A DNA stretch of 39,113 bases from Lichenicola sp964247725 (GCA_964247725.1 CAXTVM010000031.1:1-39113), one strand, 5' to 3'. Counted from the first letter of the stretch, positions 1 to 7,352 are shown. A program made the numbers and translations. The notes: generated by a model from the letters alone, not told the origin.

Positions 1-1324
1 CGACATACTGCTGGCAGGTTCCGGTATATCCGGCGGGGATGTTGCCCGTGTTGGCGTCGTTCCAGGTGATGTCGGTGGCGAACTGGCTGGAACCCTCCAG
101 CGACGTGTCGCTCGGGATGGGATAGGTCTGGCCCGCCGTCGCCAGCATCGGGAAGGTTCCAGAAGGCCAGCGGACGTGCGTCCCCGGGTGCAGGCGCGCG
201 TAGGCGAACGCCTTGACCACGGCGGCGTCGTCGCCGGCCGCCGTACCGTTGGCGCCGTGATCGGCCACGTTGTAGACGTCACCGGCCCAGGCCGCGATCG
301 AGCGTGCGGCGGTGTCGCCGGCAGCCGAGAAGAAGGTGTTCCCGGTGTAGCCGGCGAGGATCTGGCCATAGGAGGACGTTCCGGTCACCATCGACTGGAA
401 CATCGTCTGGACGCCGGTCTTCACCCCGTTGACGACCAAGGTGGCGAAGGAGACGTCGCCGCCCGGCGTGGCCGAGCTTCCCGCCTGCACGGCGCCGTTG
501 GCGGTGCCCTGGATGCTGGCGATCAGGCTGTTCGGCGCGACCTGGCCGGCACTGTTGCCGAACGGGATCTGCGAGGTCAGCAGCAGCTTGTTGCCGTCGA
601 GCATGGCGATCCCGGACGCGGCTCCGAGCATGGAGGTCGGGATCGCCGCGTTCGCCGCCGCCGCCGCCGCCGCCAGTGCCCCGCCGTCCGCCACGGTTCC
701 CGACGCGGTGCCGAACGGGATCTGCGCCGCCGTCAGCAGCCTGTTCGCACCAAGCCCGGCCACGCCCGACGCCGCCCCGATCATGCTGCCGGGGATCGCC
801 GCGTTGGCCGTCGCCGCAGTCGCCGCCAGCATCCCGCCGTCGGCGACGGTCCCCGACGCGGTGCCGAACGGGATCTGCGCCGCCGTCAGCAGCCTGTTCG
901 CACCAAGCCCGGCCACGCCCGACGCCGCCCCGATCATGCTGCCGGGGATCGCCGCGTTGGCCGTCGCCGCGATCGCCGCCGACACCCCGCCATCGGCAAC
1001 TGTCCCGGTCACGCTGCCGAACGGGATCTGCGCCGCCGTCAGCAGCCTGTTCGCACCCAGCCCCGCCACCCCGGATGGCGCGCCGACCATGGTGGCCGGG
1101 ATACCGCCGAGATTGCCCAATGCCGTGGCCGCACTCGCGAGGTCGGACAGGTTCCTCGTCTGCTGCGTCGAGCCCTGCGCCAGCGTCATCGCGGCCGCGG
1201 CGGCGGCGCGTGCCGTGGTGTCCACCGCGACCGATCCCCCCCCGGCACCCCAGCCGCCGCCCGCGGCATGAGCCAGCGACGGCAGCAGCGCGACGGTCGA
1301 GAGCAGCCACGCGGCGCGGCGCAT
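1..1324 (-). CDS. Secreted tail-spike-like beta-helix protein with 51-residue repeats (partial)
   Basis: The frame opens at an ATG at 1324 and stays open to the window edge, giving about 441 residues with the C-terminus missing. Residues 1-21 form a signal peptide (MRRAAWLLSTVALLPSLAHA). Residues about 73-255 hold repeats with the pattern IPxxMxGAxSGxAxLxxNxLLxxxQIPFG, a style common in phage tail fibres. From about residue 345, the run VADHGANGTAAGDDAAVVKA resembles the entry of a pectate-lyase-3 / tail-spike beta-helix domain. The start overlaps the stop of the upstream secreted-protein gene by one base (TGATG), so the two are probably co-transcribed and translationally coupled. A phage fibre normally has no signal peptide, so an exported surface or polysaccharide-binding protein is the better guess. 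The catalytic part, if any, lies outside the window and the substrate cannot be named. Confidence 0.65.
   Translation of the reverse strand, partial: MRRAAWLLSTVALLPSLAHAAGGGWGAGGGSVAVDTTARAAAAAAMTLAQGSTQQTRNLSDLASAATALGNLGGIPATMVGAPSGVAGLGANRLLTAAQIPFGSVTGTVADGGVSAAIAATANAAIPGSMIGAASGVAGLGANRLLTAAQIPFGTASGTVADGGMLAATAATANAAIPGSMIGAASGVAGLGANRLLTAAQIPFGTASGTVADGGALAAAAAAANAAIPTSMLGAASGIAMLDGNKLLLTSQIPFGNSAGQVAPNSLIASIQGTANGAVQAGSSATPGGDVSFATLVVNGVKTGVQTMFQSMVTGTSSYGQILAGYTGNTFFSAAGDTAARSIAAWAGDVYNVADHGANGTAAGDDAAVVKAFAYARLHPGTHVRWPSGTFPMLATAGQTYPIPSDTSLEGSSQFATDITWNDANTGNIPAGYTGTCQQYV
558..1105 (-). repeat. 153-bp coding repeat, about four units
   Basis: The 10-mer ccgaacggga recurs at 558, 711, 864 and 1017, exactly 153 bp (51 codons) apart. 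The two central units are nearly identical at DNA level for over 100 bp, while the outer copies have drifted, as expected of unequal crossing-over within the array. The period keeps the reading frame, so copy-number change would lengthen or shorten the stalk of the protein without breaking it. Confidence 0.9.
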
Positions 1325-1806
1325 CAGGAAACGCTCCCGGAGAACACGTCGCCCTTGACGGTGCCGTACACGTAGACGGCGCCGGGTGTCGGCGGGAACG
1401 TGATCGGGGCGGTGGACCCGGCGGCGATCTGACAGATCTGTCCGCCGCTCGGCGTCGTCAGGCCGGCGGATGCGCCGGCGCTGACATCGACGCAGATCAG
1501 GCCGGAATTACCGGCGCCGGGCTGGATGAAGCCGCCGTTGGTCATGGCCCTGCCCGAGGGCGCCGCCTGCTGATAGATGCCGGCGGCGACGATCGTCGTC
1601 GGCGTCACGGCGACCGGCTGCGTCGCGGCGGCAGTCGAGCCGCCCGATCCGAAGCAGGAGAGCGTGCCGTTCGGGCATTGCACCGCAAGGGCGGTCGCCG
1701 AGGGCGTGCCGACCGCCGCACCCCCGAACGGCACGCCGTCCGCAACTGCGACAGCCGCCGGCGATATGACGACCGCGAGAAGGGTGACCTTCAAAAGCTT
1801 CATCAT
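1324..1806 (-). CDS. Small secreted protein of unknown function
   Basis: This is a 160-residue protein. The N-terminal MMKLLKVTLLAVVISPAAVAVADG is a signal peptide with probable cleavage near residue 22. The rest is rich in Gly, Ala, Thr, Ser and Pro and has four Cys (in QCPNGTLSCFG and, further on, LICVDV and GGQICQI), which could form disulfides in the periplasm or outside. No family is recognised. Two ATGs are adjacent; AGGA lies about six bases before the second (1803), so translation may begin there. Its stop overlaps the start of the tail-spike-like gene, pointing to a shared transcript and possibly an accessory or assembly partner of that protein. Confidence 0.6.
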   Translation of the reverse strand: MMKLLKVTLLAVVISPAAVAVADGVPFGGAAVGTPSATALAVQCPNGTLSCFGSGGSTAAATQPVAVTPTTIVAAGIYQQAAPSGRAMTNGGFIQPGAGNSGLICVDVSAGASAGLTTPSGGQICQIAAGSTAPITFPPTPGAVYVYGTVKGDVFSGSVS

Positions 1807-2182
1807 GAGTCCTGCAGGTTGTGCTGGGAGCGATCGCGTGAGCCTCGCCGGGTCAGCCTGTTGGCGAGTTGAGTCCGGCAGATGGCGCCGCCCTCATTGA
1901 TTCGTTATCGTAACGGATTGGAGACTGTTGAGTCCGACTACGGCTTTCCTGTCGCCGCATGCCGACTCCATGTCACGTCGATGATGCAGCTTCGCCATTG
2001 ATGCACTGGTGTATCCGATCGTTCCGGGACGGGGTCCTGGCGACGTCGACCGGCATCGCCGGCACCACGGAATTGTCATCGACCCAAGCTGCATCCGCAA
2101 CATATAACGGCGACGGCCCCGCGCCGACATCGGCGACGGGCGAGGACGCGGAGCGTGCGAGGGGAAAGCCGATCCCGCGCGG
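1807..2182. other. Gene-free stretch between tRNA-Met and the secreted-protein pair
   Basis: No convincing coding frame is seen. The part around 1890-2110 is visibly less GC-rich than its surroundings and contains a short perfect palindrome at 1903-1915. It must hold the promoter of the minus-strand secreted-protein pair, but no clear -35/-10 pair could be fixed. It lies directly 3' of the tRNA-Met gene, a common boundary position for integrated elements. Confidence 0.5.
1903..1915. promoter_or_regulatory. Perfect inverted repeat, possible operator
   Basis: The sequence CGTTA-TCG-TAACG is a perfect 5+3+5 inverted repeat, with imperfect extension on both sides (ATTCGTTA versus ATCCGTTA). It sits about 100 bp upstream of the secreted-protein start at 1806, in an AT-richer patch. 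That position suits a repressor site or promoter-proximal regulator, but no motif family is recognised and chance cannot be excluded. Confidence 0.3.
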
Positions 2183-2257
2183 TGGTAGCGGCGGACGGAT
2201 TTGAACCGCCGACCAAGAGATTATGATTCTCCTGCTCTACCGCTGAGCTACGCCGCC
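2183..2257 (-). tRNA. tRNA-Met (CAT), probably elongator
   Basis: On the minus strand a 75-nt cloverleaf runs from 2257 to 2183 and ends with an encoded CCA. The acceptor stem pairs GGCGGCG with CGCCGCT (the first pair is G-U), the anticodon stem is GGAGA/TCTCT and the loop ATCATAA contains CAT. The T arm carries GGTTCAAATCC. The sequence resembles elongator Met tRNAs more than tRNA-Ile2 (lysidine type), and it lacks the unpaired 1-72 position typical of initiator tRNA in the C-A form. Confidence 0.92.
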
Positions 2258-2381
2258 ATCGCGCGGGGAGCGGTCAGATACGAAACCGCCGGTCCCAAGT
2301 CAACGGCCACGCCCGTTGCAATGCAGCATCCGCCTCTGGCATGGAACCGGTCTCACCCCGGACCGGCGGAGATCGAGGCCC

Positions 2382-3491
2382 ATGAGGCACCAGTTCCTGC
2401 AGCTCGTGACGGCGGTGCGCGGCTCGCTCGACTGGGCTCCGGCACCGCTGGCGGCCGCGCTGGTGCTGGTCATGACCGCCATCGTGGCCCTGCTCTGCAG
2501 CCGGCTGGCGACCAACCTGTTCCTGCGCATCCCCGGGCCGCGACGCGCCTTCTTCCGCTCCTTCGCCAAGGAGGTGAGGCGGCCGCTCCGCATCCTGGTG
2601 GTGGTGATCGCGGTCGGGCTGGCGCTGCCGGCCGTGGGGCTGTCGCCGTTCGCCTTCACCGCCATCGCCCAGATCCTGCTGGTGGTGTTCGTCCTGCTGC
2701 TCGGCTGGGGCGCCAGCATGGCGATCCGGGTCTCGACCGAGCTCTACCTGCACCGCTTCAAGACCGGCGAGCCGGACGACCTGCTCGCCCGCAAGCAGGT
2801 GACCCAGATCCGCATCCTGAAGCGTGCGGTCGACATCCTGGTGTTCGTCGTCACGGTCTCGGCCGCCCTGATGACCTTCGGCCCGGTCCGCCAGTACGGG
2901 CTCAGCCTGTTCGCCTCCGCCGGCGCCGCCTCCCTGGTGGTGGGCCTGGCCGCCCGGCCGTTGCTGACCAACCTGATCGCCGGCGTGCAGATCGCGATCA
3001 CCCAGCCGATCCGCATCGAGGATGCGGTCATCGTCGAGGGCGAATGGGGGTGGGTCGAGGAGATCAGCTCGACCTACGTCGTGGTCAGGCTGTGGGACTG
3101 GCGCCGGATGATCCTGCCGATCGCCTATTTCCTCGAAAAGCCGTTCCAGAACTGGACCCACCAATCGGCCTCGCTGATCGGCTCGGTCTTCTTCTACCTC
3201 GATTACGGCGTCCCGGTCGCAGCACTCCGGGAGCGCCTCGAGCAGGTGGTGAGGGACACTCCGCTCTGGGACGGCAACGTCGTCAACCTGCAGGTCAGCG
3301 ACATCAAGGACCGGACCGTCGAGATCCGCATGCTGGTCAGCGGACGCAACGCCCCCCAGACCTGGGACCTGCGCTGCTACGTGCGCGAGCGGATGCTCGA
3401 CTACCTGCAATCGACCTGGCCCGAGATCCTGCCGCGCACGCGGGTGCGGATGGAACCGGCGCCGGACGCGGTCACGTCGCCGATCGGTTGA
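2382..3491 (+). CDS. MscS-family mechanosensitive ion channel
   Basis: A 369-residue inner-membrane protein that should open under membrane tension to release solutes during osmotic downshock. About five hydrophobic segments occur in the first 200 residues. The pore-lining helix and following beta domain are visible in the stretch GAASLVVGLAARPLLTNLIA and then GVQIAITQPIRIEDAVIVEG, the MscS signature region. A cytosolic beta and alpha/beta part follows (RLWDWRRMILPIAYFLEKPF). The frame extends upstream to 2316, but the ATG at 2382 is preferred because GGAG lies about ten bases before it and the next residues lead into the first membrane segment. It is a single-gene plus-strand unit between tRNA-Met and a repeat element, with no operon partner. 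Confidence 0.85.
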   Translation: MRHQFLQLVTAVRGSLDWAPAPLAAALVLVMTAIVALLCSRLATNLFLRIPGPRRAFFRSFAKEVRRPLRILVVVIAVGLALPAVGLSPFAFTAIAQILLVVFVLLLGWGASMAIRVSTELYLHRFKTGEPDDLLARKQVTQIRILKRAVDILVFVVTVSAALMTFGPVRQYGLSLFASAGAASLVVGLAARPLLTNLIAGVQIAITQPIRIEDAVIVEGEWGWVEEISSTYVVVRLWDWRRMILPIAYFLEKPFQNWTHQSASLIGSVFFYLDYGVPVAALRERLEQVVRDTPLWDGNVVNLQVSDIKDRTVEIRMLVSGRNAPQTWDLRCYVRERMLDYLQSTWPEILPRTRVRMEPAPDAVTSPIG

Positions 3492-3734
3492 CCGAAATCG
3501 GACGTCTCCGCGTCCGCCCAACTCCGGATAGAAGGCGATCCCGACGACCAGGAAACGGTCGGCGGTCCCGGCGACCGCCACGTCGGCGCCGGTCCCCTCG
3601 ACGTCCAGGTCCGCTCGATCTCGCCCAGGCGGCAGGTCGGCGGCTCGATCCGGCGCGGCAGCCTCCCGGACCGGACGAAACGCCCTCTCCAGCACGATCA
3701 TCTGGATCAAGCGCCGACCGGACCGAGCCCGAGG

Positions 3735-3910
3735 AAGGCCAGGTGCCTTGCCCCTGGACCCCACTGGGGCCGCGGGCCCCAAACCCCGATTCGTTGAGGT
3801 TATACTTCCACGCGCGGATGATCTTCTTACGGACCGGGGTTTGGGGCCGTCGTGCGCAGCATGCTTCGCGTGACGGCCCCAACGGGTCCAGGGCAGAGCC
3901 CTGGCCTTTT
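3735..3910. repeat. Composite palindromic repeat element, copy A
   Basis: The element is nested. Outer hairpin arms beginning GGCCAGG (3738) and ending CCTGGCC face each other; inside lie CACTGGGGCC and GGCCCCAACGGG arms, then a short GCGGG module (left) and a 26-bp GTC...GAC module (3849-3874, right). A 56-bp core at 3784-3839 is bounded by an imperfect CCCCGATTCGT inverted repeat. A close relative lies at 10859-11044 with 49 of 56 core bases identical (seven differences, all transitions). Both outer ends fold into hairpins followed by pyrimidine-rich runs. Confidence 0.85.
3888..3910 (+). terminator. Rho-independent terminator-like hairpin at the repeat end
   Basis: CCAGGGC-AGA-GCCCTGG (3888-3904) is a perfect 7-bp stem with a 3-nt loop followed by CCTTTT, a strong terminator shape for plus-strand transcripts such as that of the MscS gene. 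It is also the right outer arm of the repeat element, so termination may be the element's practical effect here. Confidence 0.55.
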
Positions 3911-4120
3911 CCTTCCAGGTCTCCTCGAATGCGCCGTCGAACGACGCGACGGCGATGCCTGTGGTCAGGGGTAGCTTTATCCTCGCGGCCATGGCGGCTG
4001 CCGGGGTCGGCGTCGCGGCCGACTGGGTGGGCCATCCTGGCTGACGACGGCGGCGCGATCGAGAAGGACCGGGTCTGATCACCGACCGGGATCCGGCATC
4101 GATGGGTTCGACCGGACCGG

Positions 4121-4573
4121 TCAGCTCTCGATCGACGACAGCTCCGGCTGGGCGCGCTGCTCCTCGGGCACCTCCTGCAGGCCGGATTGGCCCGGCGCTT
4201 CGCCCCGATCGTCCTGGTCGCCGTCGGACTGCGACCGGTGGCGCTGTTGATGCGGTCCCGGCTGGCCCTGCTGTGCCGCCTGCGCGATCGCGTTGAGGAT
4301 GCGGAAGTAATGTTCCGCGTGCTGGAAGTAGCCCTCCGCCATCACCCGGTCGCCGGAGCTGGTCGCGTCGCGCCCGAGCTGCAGGTACTTCTCGAACAGC
4401 TGCTGCGCGGTGCCGCGGATCCGCAGGTCGGGCCCGCTGCTGTCGAACACATGGTTGCGGTTGAGGGGGATCTGGCCGCTGTGATGGCGGATCGGGCTAC
4501 CGCCACCGCCGCCAGTGCCGCCAGTGCCGCCGCCGGGACGGTGGTTGCGGCCGCGCATGCGTTTCATGTTCAT
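4121..4573 (-). CDS. DUF4167 domain protein
   Basis: This 150-residue protein has the layout of the alphaproteobacterial DUF4167 family. A basic, Gly-rich disordered N-terminus (MKRMRGRNHRPGGGTGGTGG) is followed at about residues 39-92 by the conserved domain with RIRGTAQQLFEKYLQLGRDA and then MAEGYFQHAEHYFRILNAI. The C-terminal tail is rich in Gln, Glu and Ser. The family has no settled function; the basic arm suggests nucleic-acid or ribosome contact, which is inference. It lies downstream of prmC on the same strand, the usual neighbour in this group, separated by 263 bp. Start at 4573 (MNMKRM); the ATG at 4567 is an alternative. Confidence 0.85.
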   Translation of the reverse strand: MNMKRMRGRNHRPGGGTGGTGGGGGSPIRHHSGQIPLNRNHVFDSSGPDLRIRGTAQQLFEKYLQLGRDATSSGDRVMAEGYFQHAEHYFRILNAIAQAAQQGQPGPHQQRHRSQSDGDQDDRGEAPGQSGLQEVPEEQRAQPELSSIES

Positions 4574-4836
4574 CGGCTTGTCACGGCACTTTCCTGATGG
4601 CGGTCCCGGTCGTCCGGGTCCTGTTGCGGCGATGTGCTGCGTGCCGATCGATCCCGGCCTGGCGGCCGGCGATCGCCTGGCGACGCCCCTGGGGCGTGCC
4701 CACGCCCGGATGCGGCGAACGTGCCGCGGATCCGCCGCCGCATCGACGGCGGACGAGGCGTCCGCACTCGACCCGGAACCTAGCCGCGCCCGCAGCCGGT
4801 GCCAAACGTTTTCTGCCCGCGGCGCCGCGAGCCGGC

Positions 4837-5739
4837 TCACCGGCGTGCCGACCCATCCGGCTCCAGCAGCACCGCCCGGAGGATCCCGCCGAGATCGGAC
4901 GCCATCGACACCAGCCCGAGCCCGGCTCCGGCGCCCAGGGCCGCCACCGCGTCGGCCTGGCCGATCCCCACCTCCAGGATCGCCAGCCCGTCCGGCCGCA
5001 GCATCCGGGCGAGTGCCGGCATCAGCCGCCGGTAGCAGGCGAGCCCGTCCGGACCGCCATCCAGCGCACGCCTGGGCTCGTGCCGCCCGACTTCCGGCAT
5101 CAGCGCGTCCAGCTCCGGCCGCCCGACATAGGGCGGATTGCCCAGGATCACGTCGAAGCGGCCCGCCAGCGAGTCGCCCCAGTCGCCGCAGACCAGCGCC
5201 GCCCGCGACGCCAGGCCGTTCGAGGCCGCGTTCAGGGCGGCAAGCCGACAGGCCGCCGGCGAGACGTCGATGCCCACTCCCCAGGCGCCGGGATACTCCG
5301 ACAGCGCCGCCAGCAGCAGGCAGCCGGTGCCGGTGCCGAGATCGAGCACGTCGCGGACCGCGCCCCGGTCCGGCCGCGCCGCGACCAGCGCCTCGATCAG
5401 CGCCTCGCTGTCGGCGCGCGGGATCAGCGTCGCCGGGGAGACGGCCAGGTCGAGCGTCCAGAACCCCTGCCGGCCGGTCAGGAACGCCAGCGGCTCGCGC
5501 GCCGCGCGCCGCGCCAGCAGCGCCTCGAAGCCGTCCGGCCGCAGAGCCGCGTCCGGAGCCAGGGCCAGCAGCGCGGCCGTCTCCAGCCCGAGCGCATGCG
5601 CCAGCAGCCGGCGCGCCTCGCGCCGCGGCTCGGGGATGCCGGCGTGCCCGAGCCGCCGCTCGGCCTGCGCCAGCAGGTCGCGGAGCGACGACAAGCTCTG
5701 GTCCGCCGCTTTGCCGACGCTGCTAGATTGCCGGGCCAT
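4837..5739 (-). CDS. prmC: Peptide chain release factor N5-glutamine methyltransferase PrmC
   Basis: PrmC uses S-adenosylmethionine to methylate the glutamine of the GGQ motif in release factors RF1 and RF2, which speeds peptide release. In the 300-residue product the N-terminal helical domain contains EPRREARRLLAHALG. The SAM-binding motif is VLDLGTGTGCLLLAAL and the catalytic NPPY box is in DVILGNPPYVGRPELD. The prfA gene usually beside it is not in the window; the DUF4167 gene follows. The start chosen (ATG 5739, MARQSSS) overlaps by two bases the start of the divergent gene on the plus strand. A TTG near residue 16 (LSSLRDLL) would also fit the family length and remove that overlap. Confidence 0.93.
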   Translation of the reverse strand: MARQSSSVGKAADQSLSSLRDLLAQAERRLGHAGIPEPRREARRLLAHALGLETAALLALAPDAALRPDGFEALLARRAAREPLAFLTGRQGFWTLDLAVSPATLIPRADSEALIEALVAARPDRGAVRDVLDLGTGTGCLLLAALSEYPGAWGVGIDVSPAACRLAALNAASNGLASRAALVCGDWGDSLAGRFDVILGNPPYVGRPELDALMPEVGRHEPRRALDGGPDGLACYRRLMPALARMLRPDGLAILEVGIGQADAVAALGAGAGLGLVSMASDLGGILRAVLLEPDGSARR

Positions 5740-6196
5740 GATCCGTCCCCTGCCCTCCATCTGGCTCGCCGCAGCACTCGTCGGCGCAGCACCCGCCGCC
5801 CGCGCCGCCCGGTTCACGGTGCTCGACCAGAAGGCGCCCGAGGAGCTCGCGGAAGTGACGCGTCTCTACATCGACGGCAGCCTGGTCGCCACGGTGCATC
5901 TGGACGCGGCCACCAGCGAGGTCCGCATCCCGGTCTCGGTGCCGGACGCCGGCGGCCGGGGCGGCCAGGCCCACGACTACGCGCTGTGCGGCCAGATCAC
6001 CTTCCGCAACCAGGACGGCGGCCGCGAGATCCACGAGGTCAGCGGCCAGGGCCAGCTCCCCGATCCGGACGGCCGCGCCTTCGATGCGCTCGGCGCCCGC
6101 GACTTCACGCTGTTCTACCTCGCCGACCCGACCGATCGCGGCGCCGTGCGGATCGAGCCCGGGCGCTCGCCGTTCTGCCAGGCGCCGGTCTCCTGA
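5738..6196 (+). CDS. Small secreted protein of unknown function
   Basis: This is a 152-residue protein with a signal peptide (MIRPLPSIWLAAALVGAAPA, then ARAA before the mature RFTVLDQ). The mature part looks like a compact beta-rich domain (RLYIDGSLVATVHLD, EVRIPVSV) with two Cys (YALCGQI and SPFCQAP) that could form a disulfide in the periplasm. No family is recognised. The same frame is open far upstream into prmC, but the ATG at 5738 is where the signal peptide begins. It is divergent from prmC with shared start-codon bases, and before the insertion sequence arrived it ended only about four bases from the converging dnaE stop. Confidence 0.6.
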   Translation: MIRPLPSIWLAAALVGAAPAARAARFTVLDQKAPEELAEVTRLYIDGSLVATVHLDAATSEVRIPVSVPDAGGRGGQAHDYALCGQITFRNQDGGREIHEVSGQGQLPDPDGRAFDALGARDFTLFYLADPTDRGAVRIEPGRSPFCQAPVS

Positions 6197-6199
6197 TCC

Positions 6200-7305
6200 T
6201 TAAAGGCTGTTGTGCACCACGGCCGGGCTTGCGGCGCGTCGGAGCAGGAGGATGGCGAAGGCGACGAGATGCAGCCCGATGACGGTCTCGGGCAGGCGCT
6301 CGTAGTCACGTGCGAGCCTGCGGCAGCGCGCCATCCGGGCGAACGAGCGTTCCACCACCCAGCGGCGCGGCAGCAGCACGAAGCCGCGCTTGGCGTCTGG
6401 CAGCTTGACCACCTCCAGCCGGATGCCGTGCGGCTGTGCAGCTTCGGCCGCCTGCTCGCCGGTGCAGCCCTGGTCCACGCAGGCCAGGGTGACGCTCTCG
6501 CCGGTGGCGTCCTGGACGGCCTGGGCCAGGGTGCCGACCGCCGCCCGATCGTTCTCGTCGGCGGGCGTCACGTGCAGGGCCAGCAGGTGGCCCGGCGTGT
6601 CGACCGCCACGTGCAGCTTGCTGCCGCGCGCGCTTGTGCCCGTCCCAGCCTGCCCGGCTGCCACTCTCGGGCGTGCTGCGCAGGGTGCGGCTGTCGAGCA
6701 CGGCGGCGGTCGGCTCCTCAGGCCGACCCGAGGCCAGGCGCAGCACCGCGCGCAGGTCGTGCGCCAGCATCTCGAAGCGTCCGGCCCGCAGCCAGCGGCT
6801 GTCCTGGACGGCCTGGGCCAGGGTGCCGACCGCCGCCCGATCGTTCTCGTCGGCGGGCGTCACGTGCAGGGCCAGCAGGTGGCCCGGCGTGTCGACCGCC
6901 ACGTGCAGCTTGCTGCCGCGCGCGCTTGTGCCCGTCCCAGCCTGCCCGGCTGCCACTCTCGGGCGTGCTGCGCAGGGTGCGGCTGTCGAGCACGGCGGCG
7001 GTCGGCTCCTCAGGCCGACCCGAGGCCAGGCGCAGCACCGCGCGCAGGTCGTGCGCCAGCATCTCGAAGCGTCCGGCCCGCAGCCAGCGGCTGGCCTGGT
7101 CATACACCGCGCGCCAGGGGGGCAGGTCGTTGGGCATGCCGCGCCAGGCGACGCCGTGACGTACCAGGTGACGCAGACCGTTGAACACCTCGCGCACGGG
7201 GTGTTCCCGCTGTTTGGCACTTCCAGGCAACAACGTCGGGTAGGGTGCTACAAGCGCCCGCTCGTCATCGGACACGTCGGACGGATACGGCTTGCGAGCA
7301 GTCAT
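6200..7305 (-). pseudogene. IS5-family DDE transposase, frameshifted and internally duplicated
   Basis: Translation starts at 7305 (MTARKPYPSDVSDDERALVA, then the N-terminal domain with FNGLRHLVRHGVAWRGMPND). The first catalytic Asp is in AAVLDSRTL, the second in LACVDQGCTGE, and the Glu in WVVERSFARMARCRRL. The first part and the part starting RGSKLHVAVDTPG lie in different frames, with the break in a CGCGCGCG tract. The 292-bp duplication repeats this break, so two frame changes would be needed to reach the end, and the product would still carry about 97 extra residues. The TAA stop uses the flanking target TA. It is probably inactive, although IS427-type elements can use frameshifting. Confidence 0.85.
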
Positions 7306-7352
7306 GATCCCATGGAGCCGGAAACCCGACCGTCTTCGATCGACAACAGGCT

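Larger units (their letters stand above)
3492..4120. other. Intergenic region between convergent genes, holding a repeat element
   Basis: This 629-bp gap lies between the end of the MscS gene (plus) and the end of the DUF4167 gene (minus). Positions 3735-3910 are a composite palindromic repeat described separately. The rest (3492-3734 and 3911-4120) has open frames only in the sense expected of very GC-rich DNA. One 29-codon plus-strand ORF at 3955-4044 begins like a signal peptide but is too short to support. Confidence 0.5.

Noticed and set aside
279..1310. Long minus-strand frame with Gly/Arg/Asp-rich translation over the tail-spike-like gene
   Set aside because: It is out of frame with the signal-peptide-bearing gene that starts at 1324, has low-complexity composition and no recognisable start.
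3492..3734. Protein-like minus-strand stretch (ADRFLVVGIAFYPELGGRGD) downstream of the MscS gene
   Set aside because: No start, no full domain and neighbouring frames are equally open; could be a gene remnant but the evidence is too thin.
3955..4044. 29-codon plus-strand ORF beginning like a signal peptide (MPVVRGSFILAAMAAAGVGV)
   Set aside because: It is too short, has no clear ribosome-binding site and no partner; possibly a truncated remnant, but not supportable.
4574..4836. In-frame upstream extension of the DUF4167 gene to 4840
   Set aside because: The extension is Arg/Ala/Pro-rich and unlike family N-termini, which begin with the basic Gly-rich arm at 4573.
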